Source: Providencia alcalifaciens (GTDB lineage: Bacteria; Pseudomonadota; Gammaproteobacteria; Enterobacterales; Enterobacteriaceae). From it: 64,000 bases of DNA. How positions within the stretch are numbered: position 1 is the stretch's first letter; each line of letters opens with the position of its first letter. The stretch lies in NCBI RefSeq assembly GCF_915403165.1, contig NZ_OU659204.1:3348001-3412000 (forward strand). The letters are read 5' to 3'. The translations under genes were made by a program, and so were the position numbers. The notes beneath the pieces were generated by a model. The model had not been told where the DNA came from, searched no databases, and worked only from the letters and a program-made list of their open reading frames with translations. Shown here piece after piece: positions 10,257 through 18,215 of this stretch.

Positions 10257-10652
10257 ATGACAACTAAACGTAAACCCTATGTCAGGGAAATGAAAGGCGA
10301 CTGGTGGCAAAAGCTGGGTTTCTACCGCTTTTACATCATGCGTGAAAGTACTTCCGTGCTTCAGGTTTGGTTCAGTATTTTAGTCCTGTACGGAGTATTT
10401 GCCCTGAAAAGTGGACCTGAATCATGGGCGGGCTTTGTTGGGTTCTTAAGTAACCCAATCATTCTGATCATTAACATTGTGACACTGGCCGCTACGCTGC
10501 TGCATACCACAACGTGGTTCAAACTGGCACCCAAAGCTGTCGCTATCATTGTTAAAGATAAGAAACTGCCAGATGAGCCAATCGTGAAAGGCTTCTGGGC
10601 ACTCACGATAGTCGTGACCGCGGCTATTTTAGCAATCGCATTACTATTTTAA
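10257..10652 (+). CDS. frdC: Fumarate reductase membrane anchor FrdC
   Basis: 131 residues with three hydrophobic helices, the normal size for FrdC. The N-terminal part reads [18 protein letters not shown], which matches the E. coli FrdC region bearing the glutamate important for quinone handling. FrdC and FrdD hold the catalytic FrdAB dimer on the cytoplasmic face of the inner membrane and bind menaquinol. AAGGAG precedes the ATG, and only 14 bases separate it from frdB, so it belongs to the operon. Confidence 0.97.
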   Translation: MTTKRKPYVREMKGDWWQKLGFYRFYIMRESTSVLQVWFSILVLYGVFALKSGPESWAGFVGFLSNPIILIINIVTLAATLLHTTTWFKLAPKAVAIIVKDKKLPDEPIVKGFWALTIVVTAAILAIALLF

Positions 10653-10667
10653 TCGAAGGAGAATCTG

Positions 10668-11021
10668 ATGAATCTAACGCCTAAACGTTCCGATGAGCCG
10701 ATTTTCTGGGGATTATTTGGTGCAGGTGGTATGTGGAGCGCCGTTATTGGCCCTGCAATCATTCTCTTACTGGGTATTTTAATCCCATTAGGTGTCGCGC
10801 CAGAAATGCTGAGCTATGAGCGCATCATGGCATTTAGCCAAAGCTTTATTGGACGTATTTTCTTATTACTGATGATTATTCTGCCAGTATGGTGTGGTAT
10901 GCACCGTATTCACCACACCCTGCACGATTTTAAAGTGCATGTTCCAGCAACAAAATGGGTGTTCTACGGCAGCTCAGCAATCATTAGTGTTATCGCAATC
11001 ATCGGTGTATTCACACTGTAA
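10668..11021 (+). CDS. frdD: Fumarate reductase membrane anchor FrdD
   Basis: 117 residues, three transmembrane helices. It begins [20 protein letters not shown] and has the conserved [16 protein letters not shown] segment near the third helix. It forms the second half of the membrane anchor with FrdC. AAGGAG lies upstream of the ATG, and a strong terminator follows, so it is the last gene of the operon. Confidence 0.97.
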   Translation: MNLTPKRSDEPIFWGLFGAGGMWSAVIGPAIILLLGILIPLGVAPEMLSYERIMAFSQSFIGRIFLLLMIILPVWCGMHRIHHTLHDFKVHVPATKWVFYGSSAIISVIAIIGVFTL

Positions 11022-11052
11022 TTGTTGATTAACAACGTAAGTTGATAGCAAG

Positions 11053-11089
11053 TACCCCATCAATGCACTGCATGATGGGGTATTTTTTT
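11053..11089 (+). terminator. Terminator of frdABCD
   Basis: A perfect 10-base inverted repeat (TACCCCATCA and TGATGGGGTA) with a 10-base loop is followed by seven T residues. It lies 32 bases after the frdD stop. Confidence 0.93.
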
Positions 11090-11328
11090 GCCTATTAATA
11101 ACTTACTGGCTGTGTCATTAGTCGCTGACACTCAGTTTTATATTCAATCAAACACTCCGTATTTGGGATGGCTAGGTCTGGATAATTGGTACGCTGCTTT
11201 ATCTCGCTCTGATTAGCTATTTTTTACTGTTTTATCGCCCTCACCACATATTGAAAGGACATTCCGGTATTTCGGACGTAAAATGCGATTAAGTCTTCAA
11301 TGAAAATAACGTGATAAGAGCCCTATTT

Positions 11329-11913
11329 ATGTTAACGCCACCGAAAAAACCGAGAACCAAGCCAGCAGAAGAGCGTTTGAACGACCTGATGAATGCCGCT
11401 GAAAACCTCTTTCTTTCCAAAGGATTTCTCGCCACAACCGTGAGTGAAATTGTGGCAGCCGCGGATGTCGCAAAAGGGACGTTTTATCATTATTTTCAAT
11501 CAAAAAACGAAATTATGGATGCCTTGCGCACCCGTTATATGGATTGGTATTTAGGGCATATTGCAGATGCGCTTTCACAGCATGAATCGGCGTCTTCACA
11601 GTTAAAATCATGGTGCGAAAACAGTGTTAAATACTATGTTGAAAAGCAGACACTACACGACATGCTCTTTCACGACGAATACCATGGTCACACTAACAGC
11701 CATGAACAACGTGCCGTTGAGCAAATTAAACAGATTTTAGCCCTTGGTGAACAGCAGCAAGCTTGGCATGCCGCACCACCAGAGCTTATCGCCACGATGA
11801 TCTATCATTCAATGCATGCGGCAGTGGATAACCTCGCCACAACCCGTGAATACAACCAAAGCAATTTGGGCGAATTACTGTATGGGCGTTTTGTACGTCT
11901 TTTGGCGCAATAA
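11329..11913 (+). CDS. TetR-family transcriptional regulator
   Basis: About 194 residues. The N-terminal helix-turn-helix is typical of TetR repressors: LFLSKGFLATTVSEIVAAAD then VAKGTFYHYFQSKNEIMDAL. The C-terminal half is a variable helical ligand-binding domain and gives no clue to the inducer. The open frame starts at a GTG at 11311 without a ribosome site; I prefer the ATG at 11329 (weak TAAGAG upstream), which begins MLTPPKKPR. No obvious target gene is adjacent: frdD ends upstream and the HxlR gene converges from downstream. Confidence 0.88.
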   Translation: MLTPPKKPRTKPAEERLNDLMNAAENLFLSKGFLATTVSEIVAAADVAKGTFYHYFQSKNEIMDALRTRYMDWYLGHIADALSQHESASSQLKSWCENSVKYYVEKQTLHDMLFHDEYHGHTNSHEQRAVEQIKQILALGEQQQAWHAAPPELIATMIYHSMHAAVDNLATTREYNQSNLGELLYGRFVRLLAQ

Positions 11914-11951
11914 ATTGTAGTAGTTTGGCACCCCCACGACTCAGTGGGGAT

Positions 11952-12401
11952 TCACGGCTTAATTTTGATCACCTCAGTCTCACTTGGCGATAACGTTTTT
12001 CCATCGTGTGAAAGCGGGTACATCGCCGGAATGGGGCTTTGAGTCTGTTTATCTATCAAAATAGAGTGTGGTTCTCCCTCTCGAAATAAATTCACTTCCC
12101 CCCATTGTCTTAATGCAACCACGATAGGAAAAAGGCTTTCCCCCGCCTCGGTCAATACATATTCTTGGTAAGCAGTGCCATCTGACGCATCCTTCAGTTC
12201 GAGAATATTTGCATCAAGTAATTTACGTAATCTGTCTGACAGAATATTACGCGCTACCCCTAAACTGCGTTGAAAATCACCGAAACGTCGTACGCCATCA
12301 AAAGCATCACGCACAATTAATAGCGACCAGCGATCCCCAATTAAATTGACGCTTCGAGCCACAGGGCACGGGGATCCTTCCATTACTGTATTCGACGACA
12401 T
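11952..12401 (-). CDS. HxlR-family winged-helix regulator
   Basis: 149 residues. CPVARSVNLIGDRWSLLIVR is the characteristic start of the HxlR domain, followed by RRFGDFQRSLGVARNILSDR and LTEAGESLFPIV. Such proteins are dimeric MarR-like repressors that often respond to quinones, aldehydes or drugs. The ATG at 12401 has GAGGGGGAG immediately upstream, which decides the start over an in-frame ATG 24 bases earlier. The gene is divergent from an MFS transporter with a palindromic site between them, so it probably controls that transporter and itself. Confidence 0.9.
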   Translation of the reverse strand: MSSNTVMEGSPCPVARSVNLIGDRWSLLIVRDAFDGVRRFGDFQRSLGVARNILSDRLRKLLDANILELKDASDGTAYQEYVLTEAGESLFPIVVALRQWGEVNLFREGEPHSILIDKQTQSPIPAMYPLSHDGKTLSPSETEVIKIKP

Positions 12402-12444
12402 GACTCCCCCTCTATTTACTATCAAAGAATTAACACCAAAAAAT

Positions 12445-12485
12445 CTAGTTGCATTTTAAAACCAACTAACCTAGCATTCAACTAG
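12445..12485. promoter_or_regulatory. Candidate operator between HxlR gene and MFS transporter
   Basis: CTAGTTG at 12445-12451 and CAACTAG at 12479-12485 form a perfect 7-base inverted repeat. Two further partial copies of the motif (CCAACTAAC and CTAG) lie between the arms. The site lies between the two divergent genes, where an HxlR operator is expected. Binding is inferred. Confidence 0.45.
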
Positions 12486-12532
12486 TTTCAAATCAAAACC
12501 AATCTCAAATTAAAACCAGATGAGTGTGCAAA

Positions 12533-13750
12533 ATGAAAAATTCCCTTTCATTACCCCATTCGGCTATTGAGCAAAATAGCCTTCAAAATTCATTACCGAA
12601 AGGGTTAGTTTATCTCTTCGCAGTTGCCAGTGGATTAAGTGTCGCCAATGTTTACTATGCGCAACCATTGCTAGATTCACTTTCTCGTGACTTTCATATT
12701 AGTGATGCCGCTATTGGTGGCGTTATCACCGCCACTCAAATTGGCAGTATTCTCGCTCTATTATTATTAGTCCCTCTGGGCGATAAAATGAAACGTCGCC
12801 ATTTGATGGGATGGCAGCTCAGCGCGCTTGTTTTGTCTTTACTCATTGTTGCGATAGCAGAAACACCCGCCATGCTGCTTATAGGAATGCTCGCTGTTGG
12901 TATGCTCGGAACCGCCATGACACAAGGATTAATTTCCTATGCGGCAAGTTCCGCAGGACCCCATGAGCAAGGACACGTGATTGGTACTGCGCAAAGTGGC
13001 GTGTTTATTGGGCTTTTGCTTGCTAGAGTTTTTTCTGGCGCAATAAGTGATTTGACTAGTTGGCGAGGGGTTTATCTCTCTTCTGCGCTACTGATGCTCG
13101 CTATTGCCTACCCGCTTTGGCGATATCTACCCCAGATCGATCCACCAAAGAATTCCATGAATTACTCAACATTGTTACGTTCAATGGCAACGTTATTTAA
13201 ACGCCAAAAAGTCTTACAGATTCGCGGGTTCTTAGCGTTACTGATGTTTGCTGCATTTAATATTTTTTGGAGTGCATTGGTTATTCCCTTAAGTGATACG
13301 CCCCATCATTTTTCTCACACTCAGATTGGTGCTCTTGGCCTTGTCGGTGTAGTCGGTGCGTTGATTGCTTCAAGAGCTGGGCGCTTAGCGGATTATGGAT
13401 ACGGGCAAATAGTCAGTTTTATTGCTCTGCTATTATTAACGTTATCTTGGTTACCCATTGCGTATATGGATAGCTCACTATGGGCGTTGATCATTGGGAT
13501 TATTTTGCTCGATGTGGGCGGGCAATCGTTACATGTGACGAACCAAAGCATGATTTATTGCTCAGAGCCTGAAGCACATAGCCGTCTAGTGGGGCTGTAT
13601 ATGATGTTTTATGCGGTCGGGAGTGGCTTCGGTGCAGTCAGCTCAACGTGGATTTATGCCCATGCGGACTGGAATGGTGTTTGTCTATTAGGGGCTTGTG
13701 TGAGTGCTTTTGCACTTATTTTCTGGTGGCTGACTCGCCATATTAGATAG
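12533..13750 (+). CDS. MFS transporter, drug-efflux type
   Basis: About 405 residues with 12 predicted transmembrane helices. The first half has the MFS loop pattern PLGDKMKRRHLMGW between helices 2 and 3, and ANVYYAQPLLDSLSRDFHIS near the N-terminus, as in sugar- and drug-efflux MFS proteins of the YbjJ/NepI/AraJ type. The substrate cannot be read from sequence. A divergent HxlR regulator suggests induction by a toxic small molecule. I prefer the ATG at 12533 (GATGAG upstream) over a GTG three codons earlier. Confidence 0.88.
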   Translation: MKNSLSLPHSAIEQNSLQNSLPKGLVYLFAVASGLSVANVYYAQPLLDSLSRDFHISDAAIGGVITATQIGSILALLLLVPLGDKMKRRHLMGWQLSALVLSLLIVAIAETPAMLLIGMLAVGMLGTAMTQGLISYAASSAGPHEQGHVIGTAQSGVFIGLLLARVFSGAISDLTSWRGVYLSSALLMLAIAYPLWRYLPQIDPPKNSMNYSTLLRSMATLFKRQKVLQIRGFLALLMFAAFNIFWSALVIPLSDTPHHFSHTQIGALGLVGVVGALIASRAGRLADYGYGQIVSFIALLLLTLSWLPIAYMDSSLWALIIGIILLDVGGQSLHVTNQSMIYCSEPEAHSRLVGLYMMFYAVGSGFGAVSSTWIYAHADWNGVCLLGACVSAFALIFWWLTRHIR

Positions 13751-13768
13751 GTCATTTAAATAGAAAAT

Positions 13769-13795
13769 AACCCCATAGATTTTATCTACGGGGTT
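13769..13795. terminator. Bidirectional hairpin between converging MFS genes
   Basis: AACCCCATAGAT and ATCTACGGGGTT pair with one mismatch around a 3-base loop. The site lies between the stops of two converging genes. T-rich sequence follows the stem in the minus direction. Confidence 0.7.
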
Positions 13796-13800
13796 AGTCA

Positions 13801-14994
13801 TTAATATCGTTCCAATTCTTTCGATTTTGGTAGCCAACCTGTCAGGAAGAATAGTGCCGAACAAAATGCGATAAAGCAGCCTGCATAACCTAAGTGAAAA
13901 TCACTCAAATAGGTAATGGCTAACGGTGTTATCCCCCCAATGCACACAGAAGCCCCATTATAGCCAGCGCCTAGCATTGCAGTATTGCCATGAACAGCAC
14001 TTGCCAATACGGCTGGTAAATTTGCAAGGATCATTGCAGAGCATCCCGCAATCACCAGCTGCGCAACGCCAACTAACATGAGGCTATCGAGCTGAAGTGT
14101 AAAATAAACAGGGACGGATAAGAGCACTAACGCAGCGACTCCCATCCGATATATTTTCGATGGCGTACTGCATTTCGTTGTGAACCAACAGGTTAAAATA
14201 ATTAGTACTAATAAAAGCCCTGAAGATATCAGAGGAAAAATATCCTTGAGTACCTCATGCTTCAAATGTTTAACAATAATTGTTCCAGAAAGGTTTTGTG
14301 AATAAAAAGCCACGGAGGCGGGCGCAGTTAACAAAAAAAGATAAACGATCCCCTGCCAATTAAACGCTCTCTTTTCTGCTTTATTTTCCTGCTTTTCTGG
14401 TAATCTCGCACGGAACCAAAAACTGATCCCTATATTAATCAAGCCTACAAGTAATGGAATCCGCCATCCAATATTATGCATCGTTTCTTTATCCAGGATT
14501 TGCTGTAAAAACATGACTAATCCTAGTGAAAGAATAACCCCTGCCACTACACTTCCAGAGATCAATGCCGCAATTCTGGCTTGCTCGTTATTTTTCGCAT
14601 CAGAGAATAAGTAAGTCACTACCGATGGGTACTCACCGCCAAAACTAAAAGCAAGAGCAAGCTGAAGTATCAAAATAGCGATTGGGGTATAAATGCCTAG
14701 TAATTGGATAGGCAATAACGCCATGCATAATGTCGCAATACCGGTAATAAAACTCGTCAAGACTAACGCCGATTTTTTCCCTGCAACATCTGCATAGCGC
14801 CCTATGATAACCCCACCAATAGGTCGAATTAAAAAACGCAACGCAAAAATACCCCATACCATTATGGTGGATTGTGAATAACCTAATTTTTCCAACTCCG
14901 CACTCAAGTAAACTGAAATTGCAGCAAAGACCGCAATATCATAATATTCCAACGCATTTCCTGCAGCTGCACCAAAGCGATATTTCCATTTCAT
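13801..14994 (-). CDS. MHS-type MFS transporter (ProP/ShiA-like)
   Basis: 397 residues, about 12 transmembrane helices. The N-terminus GNALEYYDIAVFAAISVYLS and the motif RPIGGVIIGRYADVAGKKSA are typical of the metabolite:H+ symporter family, which includes ProP, ShiA and KgtP. FSFGGEYPSVVTYLFSDA is the expected helix 4-5 region. The substrate is unknown; carboxylic acids or betaines are common in the family. The C-terminus is shorter than in ProP and lacks its coiled coil. A LuxR-like regulator lies 51 bases upstream on the same strand and may control it. Confidence 0.85.
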   Translation of the reverse strand: MKWKYRFGAAAGNALEYYDIAVFAAISVYLSAELEKLGYSQSTIMVWGIFALRFLIRPIGGVIIGRYADVAGKKSALVLTSFITGIATLCMALLPIQLLGIYTPIAILILQLALAFSFGGEYPSVVTYLFSDAKNNEQARIAALISGSVVAGVILSLGLVMFLQQILDKETMHNIGWRIPLLVGLINIGISFWFRARLPEKQENKAEKRAFNWQGIVYLFLLTAPASVAFYSQNLSGTIIVKHLKHEVLKDIFPLISSGLLLVLIILTCWFTTKCSTPSKIYRMGVAALVLLSVPVYFTLQLDSLMLVGVAQLVIAGCSAMILANLPAVLASAVHGNTAMLGAGYNGASVCIGGITPLAITYLSDFHLGYAGCFIAFCSALFFLTGWLPKSKELERY

Positions 14995-15045
14995 TGCATC
15001 ATCCTTGTTGTAAAATTTTCATCCTTAATAAGCAATATTCGATAA

Positions 15046-15822
15046 TTATGGATAACTCACCAATGTCTCCAAGCAAGCCAATGTGATTCCGTGTTCTTTT
15101 AGAACTGAAAATAGGCCACTGGAAGAAACATGGGGGCATCCTAATTTTTCTTTGATGCGTTGAATTCGCTTGTGCTCATTGGCTTCAGCACAACCTTGGA
15201 TATAACTAATTTCTTTTACTTTGCAGTGGGAAAGTAATAAACGAATGGTGATCATTTCTTTGCGAGTAAAACGAATATTACCAAAGCGCATATATTGGTG
15301 TATATCAAGCAAATCATTATCTAATTCATTTTTTTCACTATGCTTTTCAGCGGGTAAAATAATATTTTCTCTTTGTGGTAAAAAAGCATCATTATCTTTC
15401 TGCCAAATACTTTGTGCATAATCTGAAATAATAGGCCTATATTTATAAATTGCGTTAATCTCTTTCATTGACAGTTTCTTTTTTGAATTAATTGATGCCA
15501 ATTCAAAAACATTTCCATATTTCGTACAAAGATCGATCTTAACCTCACTATTATTTATTTTTAGCAATGTATCTGAATATGCTTTGGAGTAATTATCCCA
15601 ATATTGAATTCCCGAAGACAATCTTTCACTGATTAAAAGGTCTAAATCATCATTCCAGTAGATCAAGACCCATTCATAGTTACTGGATATTGTCAGTATT
15701 TTTCGTTCCGTTAAGTCAACCCTACTGAAAGATAGATCCATATCATCCCAATTAAATTGACTCAAAAATATATTCCTTAACCCATCACATGATTTTTCCA
15801 AAAAATTACTTTCAATATTCAT
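15046..15822 (-). CDS. LuxR-like helix-turn-helix regulator
   Basis: 258 residues. The C-terminal 75 residues resemble a GerE/LuxR helix-turn-helix: RFTRKEMITIRLLLSHCKVK is followed by a recognition-helix segment ANEHKRIQRIKEKLGC. The N-terminal 170 residues have no recognised domain; their mix of short helices and strands could be a PAS-like or autoinducer-like sensor fold. It has no response-regulator receiver. It lies just upstream of, and on the same strand as, the MHS transporter, so local control is plausible. Confidence 0.7.
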   Translation of the reverse strand: MNIESNFLEKSCDGLRNIFLSQFNWDDMDLSFSRVDLTERKILTISSNYEWVLIYWNDDLDLLISERLSSGIQYWDNYSKAYSDTLLKINNSEVKIDLCTKYGNVFELASINSKKKLSMKEINAIYKYRPIISDYAQSIWQKDNDAFLPQRENIILPAEKHSEKNELDNDLLDIHQYMRFGNIRFTRKEMITIRLLLSHCKVKEISYIQGCAEANEHKRIQRIKEKLGCPHVSSSGLFSVLKEHGITLACLETLVSYP

Positions 15823-16040
15823 TTAATTTCCTTTTAAATTTCACTGTAAAATAACAACGTTAAAAACCGCCAATATCTTTAACATAGAAATTTTTCATGT
15901 CAAAGATTAATTTAATTGACATTTTAAAATACAATTTATTTCTCTAATTTAACATTCCAGAAAAACCATATGGTGAATTTAATTAAAATATATTTAATTA
16001 AATTTAATAATTAATTATTTTAAAATTATTGGAGAATAAT

Positions 16041-16283
16041 ATGAAACAAGATTGGCATCCTGCGGAAATTATTGCCGCTATTCGAAAGAAAGGAACCACA
16101 TTATCCGCAATATCAAGATCTGTCGGATTAAACCCTTCAACATTGAATAATGCATTGTCACGCCGTTGGCCTAAGGGAGAGAGAATTATTGCTGAGTTTT
16201 TAGAAATGTCACCCGAGGAAATATGGCCATCTCGTTATTTGCACCATCAGCCTAAAAAGAGAGAAGTCAGTTCTATTGATTGA
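16041..16283 (+). CDS. Ner/SfsB (Nlp)-family DNA-binding protein
   Basis: 80 residues. The pattern WHPAEIIAAIRKKGTTLSAI followed by SVGLNPSTLNNALSRRWPKG and EIWPSRY matches the Mu Ner / E. coli SfsB (Nlp) family of small helix-turn-helix proteins. The open frame begins at a TTG, but that TTGGAG is the ribosome binding site for the ATG at 16041. The upstream 200 bases are extremely AT-rich. E. coli SfsB affects maltose genes; the role here is unknown. It may be a domesticated phage repressor. Confidence 0.85.
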   Translation: MKQDWHPAEIIAAIRKKGTTLSAISRSVGLNPSTLNNALSRRWPKGERIIAEFLEMSPEEIWPSRYLHHQPKKREVSSID

Positions 16284-16335
16284 GGAAACAAGATCAATAT
16301 ATCCATTATGTTATTTAAATTATGCTGCAATTGCC

Positions 16336-16363
16336 AAAACGGGTGAACCCTCGCTCACCCGTT
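16336..16363 (-). terminator. Terminator of gdx
   Basis: AACGGGTGA and TCACCCGTT form a perfect 9-base stem with an 8-base loop. In the minus direction four T residues follow directly. It lies 15 bases beyond the gdx stop. Confidence 0.85.
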
Positions 16364-16378
16364 CTTATTTTCAGAGGC

Positions 16379-16693
16379 TTAACTAGAAAGTTTTAACCCA
16401 ATTAGCCCCATCACAATCAAGCCAAGGCTCAATAAGCGGAACATATTGGCGGATTCGCCAAGGAAAATAATCCCGAAAATTGCGGTGCCGACTGCGCCAA
16501 TTCCTGTCCAAATCGCGTAAGCGGTTCCGGCAGGCAAGTCACGCATCGCATAAGCGAGTAAGCCCATACTGGCGATAATGGCGGTGATAGTGATAACACT
16601 TGGGGTTAGGCGCGTAAAACCATGGGTATACTTTAAACCCACTGCCCAAACAATTTCTAATAAACCTGCGAATAATAAGATGATCCAAGCCAT
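16379..16693 (-). CDS. gdx: Guanidinium exporter Gdx (SugE, SMR family)
   Basis: 104 residues with four transmembrane helices, the standard SMR length. The membrane-embedded Glu13 is present in [19 protein letters not shown], and [16 protein letters not shown] is the usual second signature. The sequence is collinear with E. coli SugE/Gdx. Gdx exports guanidinium in exchange for protons from the cytoplasm. The leader carries two ACGA-loop hairpins of a guanidine-II riboswitch and a good sigma70 promoter, which directly supports guanidinium as substrate rather than quaternary ammonium drugs. GGAG lies 10 bases before the ATG. Confidence 0.96.
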   Translation of the reverse strand: MAWIILLFAGLLEIVWAVGLKYTHGFTRLTPSVITITAIIASMGLLAYAMRDLPAGTAYAIWTGIGAVGTAIFGIIFLGESANMFRLLSLGLIVMGLIGLKLSS

Positions 16694-16718
16694 GGTGGAT
16701 GTACTCCGTCAACTTCTC

Positions 16719-16765
16719 GGGGTCGTCCCCATTACTTAAACGTGATGGTTTCAGGTCGTCCTGAA
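16719..16765 (-). promoter_or_regulatory. Guanidine-II (mini-ykkC) riboswitch
   Basis: On the minus strand two short hairpins occur in the gdx leader. One is UUCAGG-ACGA-CCUGAA (16765-16750), the other GGGG-ACGA-CCCC (16730-16719). Each is a perfect stem capped by the ACGR tetraloop that defines this class. The second hairpin is followed by GGAG near 16703-16706, the gdx ribosome binding site, so control of translation initiation is likely. This class activates guanidine exporters when guanidinium is bound. Confidence 0.93.
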
Positions 16766-16783
16766 CACGCGAAATGAAACCGT

Positions 16784-16812
16784 ATTATAAACGTTCAATT
16801 TCAGAGACTCAA
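16784..16812 (-). promoter_or_regulatory. Sigma70 promoter of gdx
   Basis: Minus strand: -35 TTGAGT (16812-16807), 17-base spacer, -10 TATAAT (16789-16784). The expected start, about 7 bases downstream, places the riboswitch immediately at the 5' end of the transcript. Confidence 0.8.
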
Positions 16813-16961
16813 GTCACTTAAAATAATAATTAACACTAAATTAACGCCCATATTTACCCTATTCATGCTGAATTTGAGTCCTTACATGCAATATCGTCGC
16901 ACAAATCCCAAAGCACAGGTAAAGTAGAGGTCCATCGCCAATTCTGTGCCGAGAAAACACC

Positions 16962-17867
16962 ATGCGTATCAAAGATATATTACTTGCCCTGTGTGTCGTG
17001 ATTATTTGGGGCGTCAACTTTGTGATCATCAAACTTGGCGTAACTGCCTTACCCCCACTACTCCTCGGTGCCTTACGTTTTGTGTTTGTGGCCTTTCCTG
17101 CCATTTTCCTATTCAAGCGCCCCAAAATTCCGCTGAAGCTGCTACTGATTTATGGGCTAACCATTAGCTTTGGACAGTTTGCGTTTCTATTTTGTGCCTT
17201 GCGCGTGGGGATGCCAGCAGGAATTGCCTCGGTGATTTTACAGTCACAAGCTTTCTTCACTATCTTGCTCGGTGCAGTGATCCTTAAAGAATCCCTACAG
17301 CCAAGCCACTTTATCGGCATGTTTATCGCCATCGCGGGGCTTGGGATTTTAGCCAATGGTGCAACCTCTGGCGGAATCGATGATATCCCTCTGTTGGGCT
17401 TGATCTTTATTTTGGTCGCGGGGCTATCTTGGGCATTCGGTAATATCACCAACCGCATCATTATGCAGCATCAAGGCGAAGAAAAATGCAGCGCCCTTTC
17501 CTTGGTCAGTTGGAGCGCTCTAATTCCAATTATTCCTTTTTTATTAAGCTCTTGGATTTTCGAAGGTGAAGATGCCATTGTACAAGGCTTAGCGGGGTTT
17601 GATTGGTCTGTGCTCGGCGTAATTTTGTATCTTGCCTACCTTTCCACATTTGTGGGTTATGGGTTGTGGGGTGTGCTGCTCGGACGCTATGAGGCTTGGC
17701 GCGTCGCACCGTTCTCTTTGTTGGTGCCTGTTTTTGGGTTAAGTAGCAGCGCTTTATTCCTTGGCGAGCATATTAATGGCATACAAATTGCTGGGTTAGT
17801 TTTGATTATGTTCGGACTCATCACGACACTGTTTGGTAAAAAAATCATTCAGATGATCCGAAAGTAA
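16962..17867 (+). CDS. eamA: DMT-family exporter EamA
   Basis: 301 residues, ten transmembrane helices in two EamA repeats. It aligns along its length with E. coli EamA (YdeD), for example in VVIIWGVNFVIIKLGVTALP, AFLFCALRVGMPAGIASVIL and YGLWGVLLGRYEAWRVAPFS. EamA exports O-acetylserine and cysteine pathway metabolites in E. coli; the same role is inferred here. It is divergent from gdx and followed by a strong terminator, so it is a single-gene unit. Confidence 0.9.
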   Translation: MRIKDILLALCVVIIWGVNFVIIKLGVTALPPLLLGALRFVFVAFPAIFLFKRPKIPLKLLLIYGLTISFGQFAFLFCALRVGMPAGIASVILQSQAFFTILLGAVILKESLQPSHFIGMFIAIAGLGILANGATSGGIDDIPLLGLIFILVAGLSWAFGNITNRIIMQHQGEEKCSALSLVSWSALIPIIPFLLSSWIFEGEDAIVQGLAGFDWSVLGVILYLAYLSTFVGYGLWGVLLGRYEAWRVAPFSLLVPVFGLSSSALFLGEHINGIQIAGLVLIMFGLITTLFGKKIIQMIRK

Positions 17868-17882
17868 CCGCCAACACATTAA

Positions 17883-17913
17883 AATACCGGAAAATTTCTT
17901 CCGGTATTTTTTT
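17883..17913 (+). terminator. Terminator of eamA
   Basis: AATACCGGAA and TTCCGGTATT form a perfect 10-base stem with a 6-base loop, followed by a run of T residues. It starts 15 bases after the eamA stop. Confidence 0.93.
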
Positions 17914-18215
17914 GTCTATCTTAATATCCCCAGTAAAAAACGCGCGCATCTAATCGAAGCTATAATCTGGAATTGAAACATTAATTAGAATATAAAACTA
18001 ATCAATGGATTAACGCTAGACCAAAGCAAGATAAAATCCAATATTAACTTCGATTTTAGTGATGCTAATTCCAATATTGGAATTTATCTACAATTTCAAT
18101 TAAGTGTCTCGATTTAGCTACTTTTCCTTTCCCACAACTCTCGCTATATCTGTTTGAGTTTTTACTTACATAAATAACTAATAAAGCTCGTTAACGAAAT
18201 GGATGGGGAAAGGCT
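17914..18215 (+). other. Intergenic region upstream of cstA
   Basis: 302 bases without a gene. It is AT-rich and should hold the cstA promoter. I looked for a CRP site, expected from E. coli cstA, and found no TGTGA-N6-TCACA match that I would trust. GGGGAAAGG precedes the cstA ATG. Confidence 0.5.
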
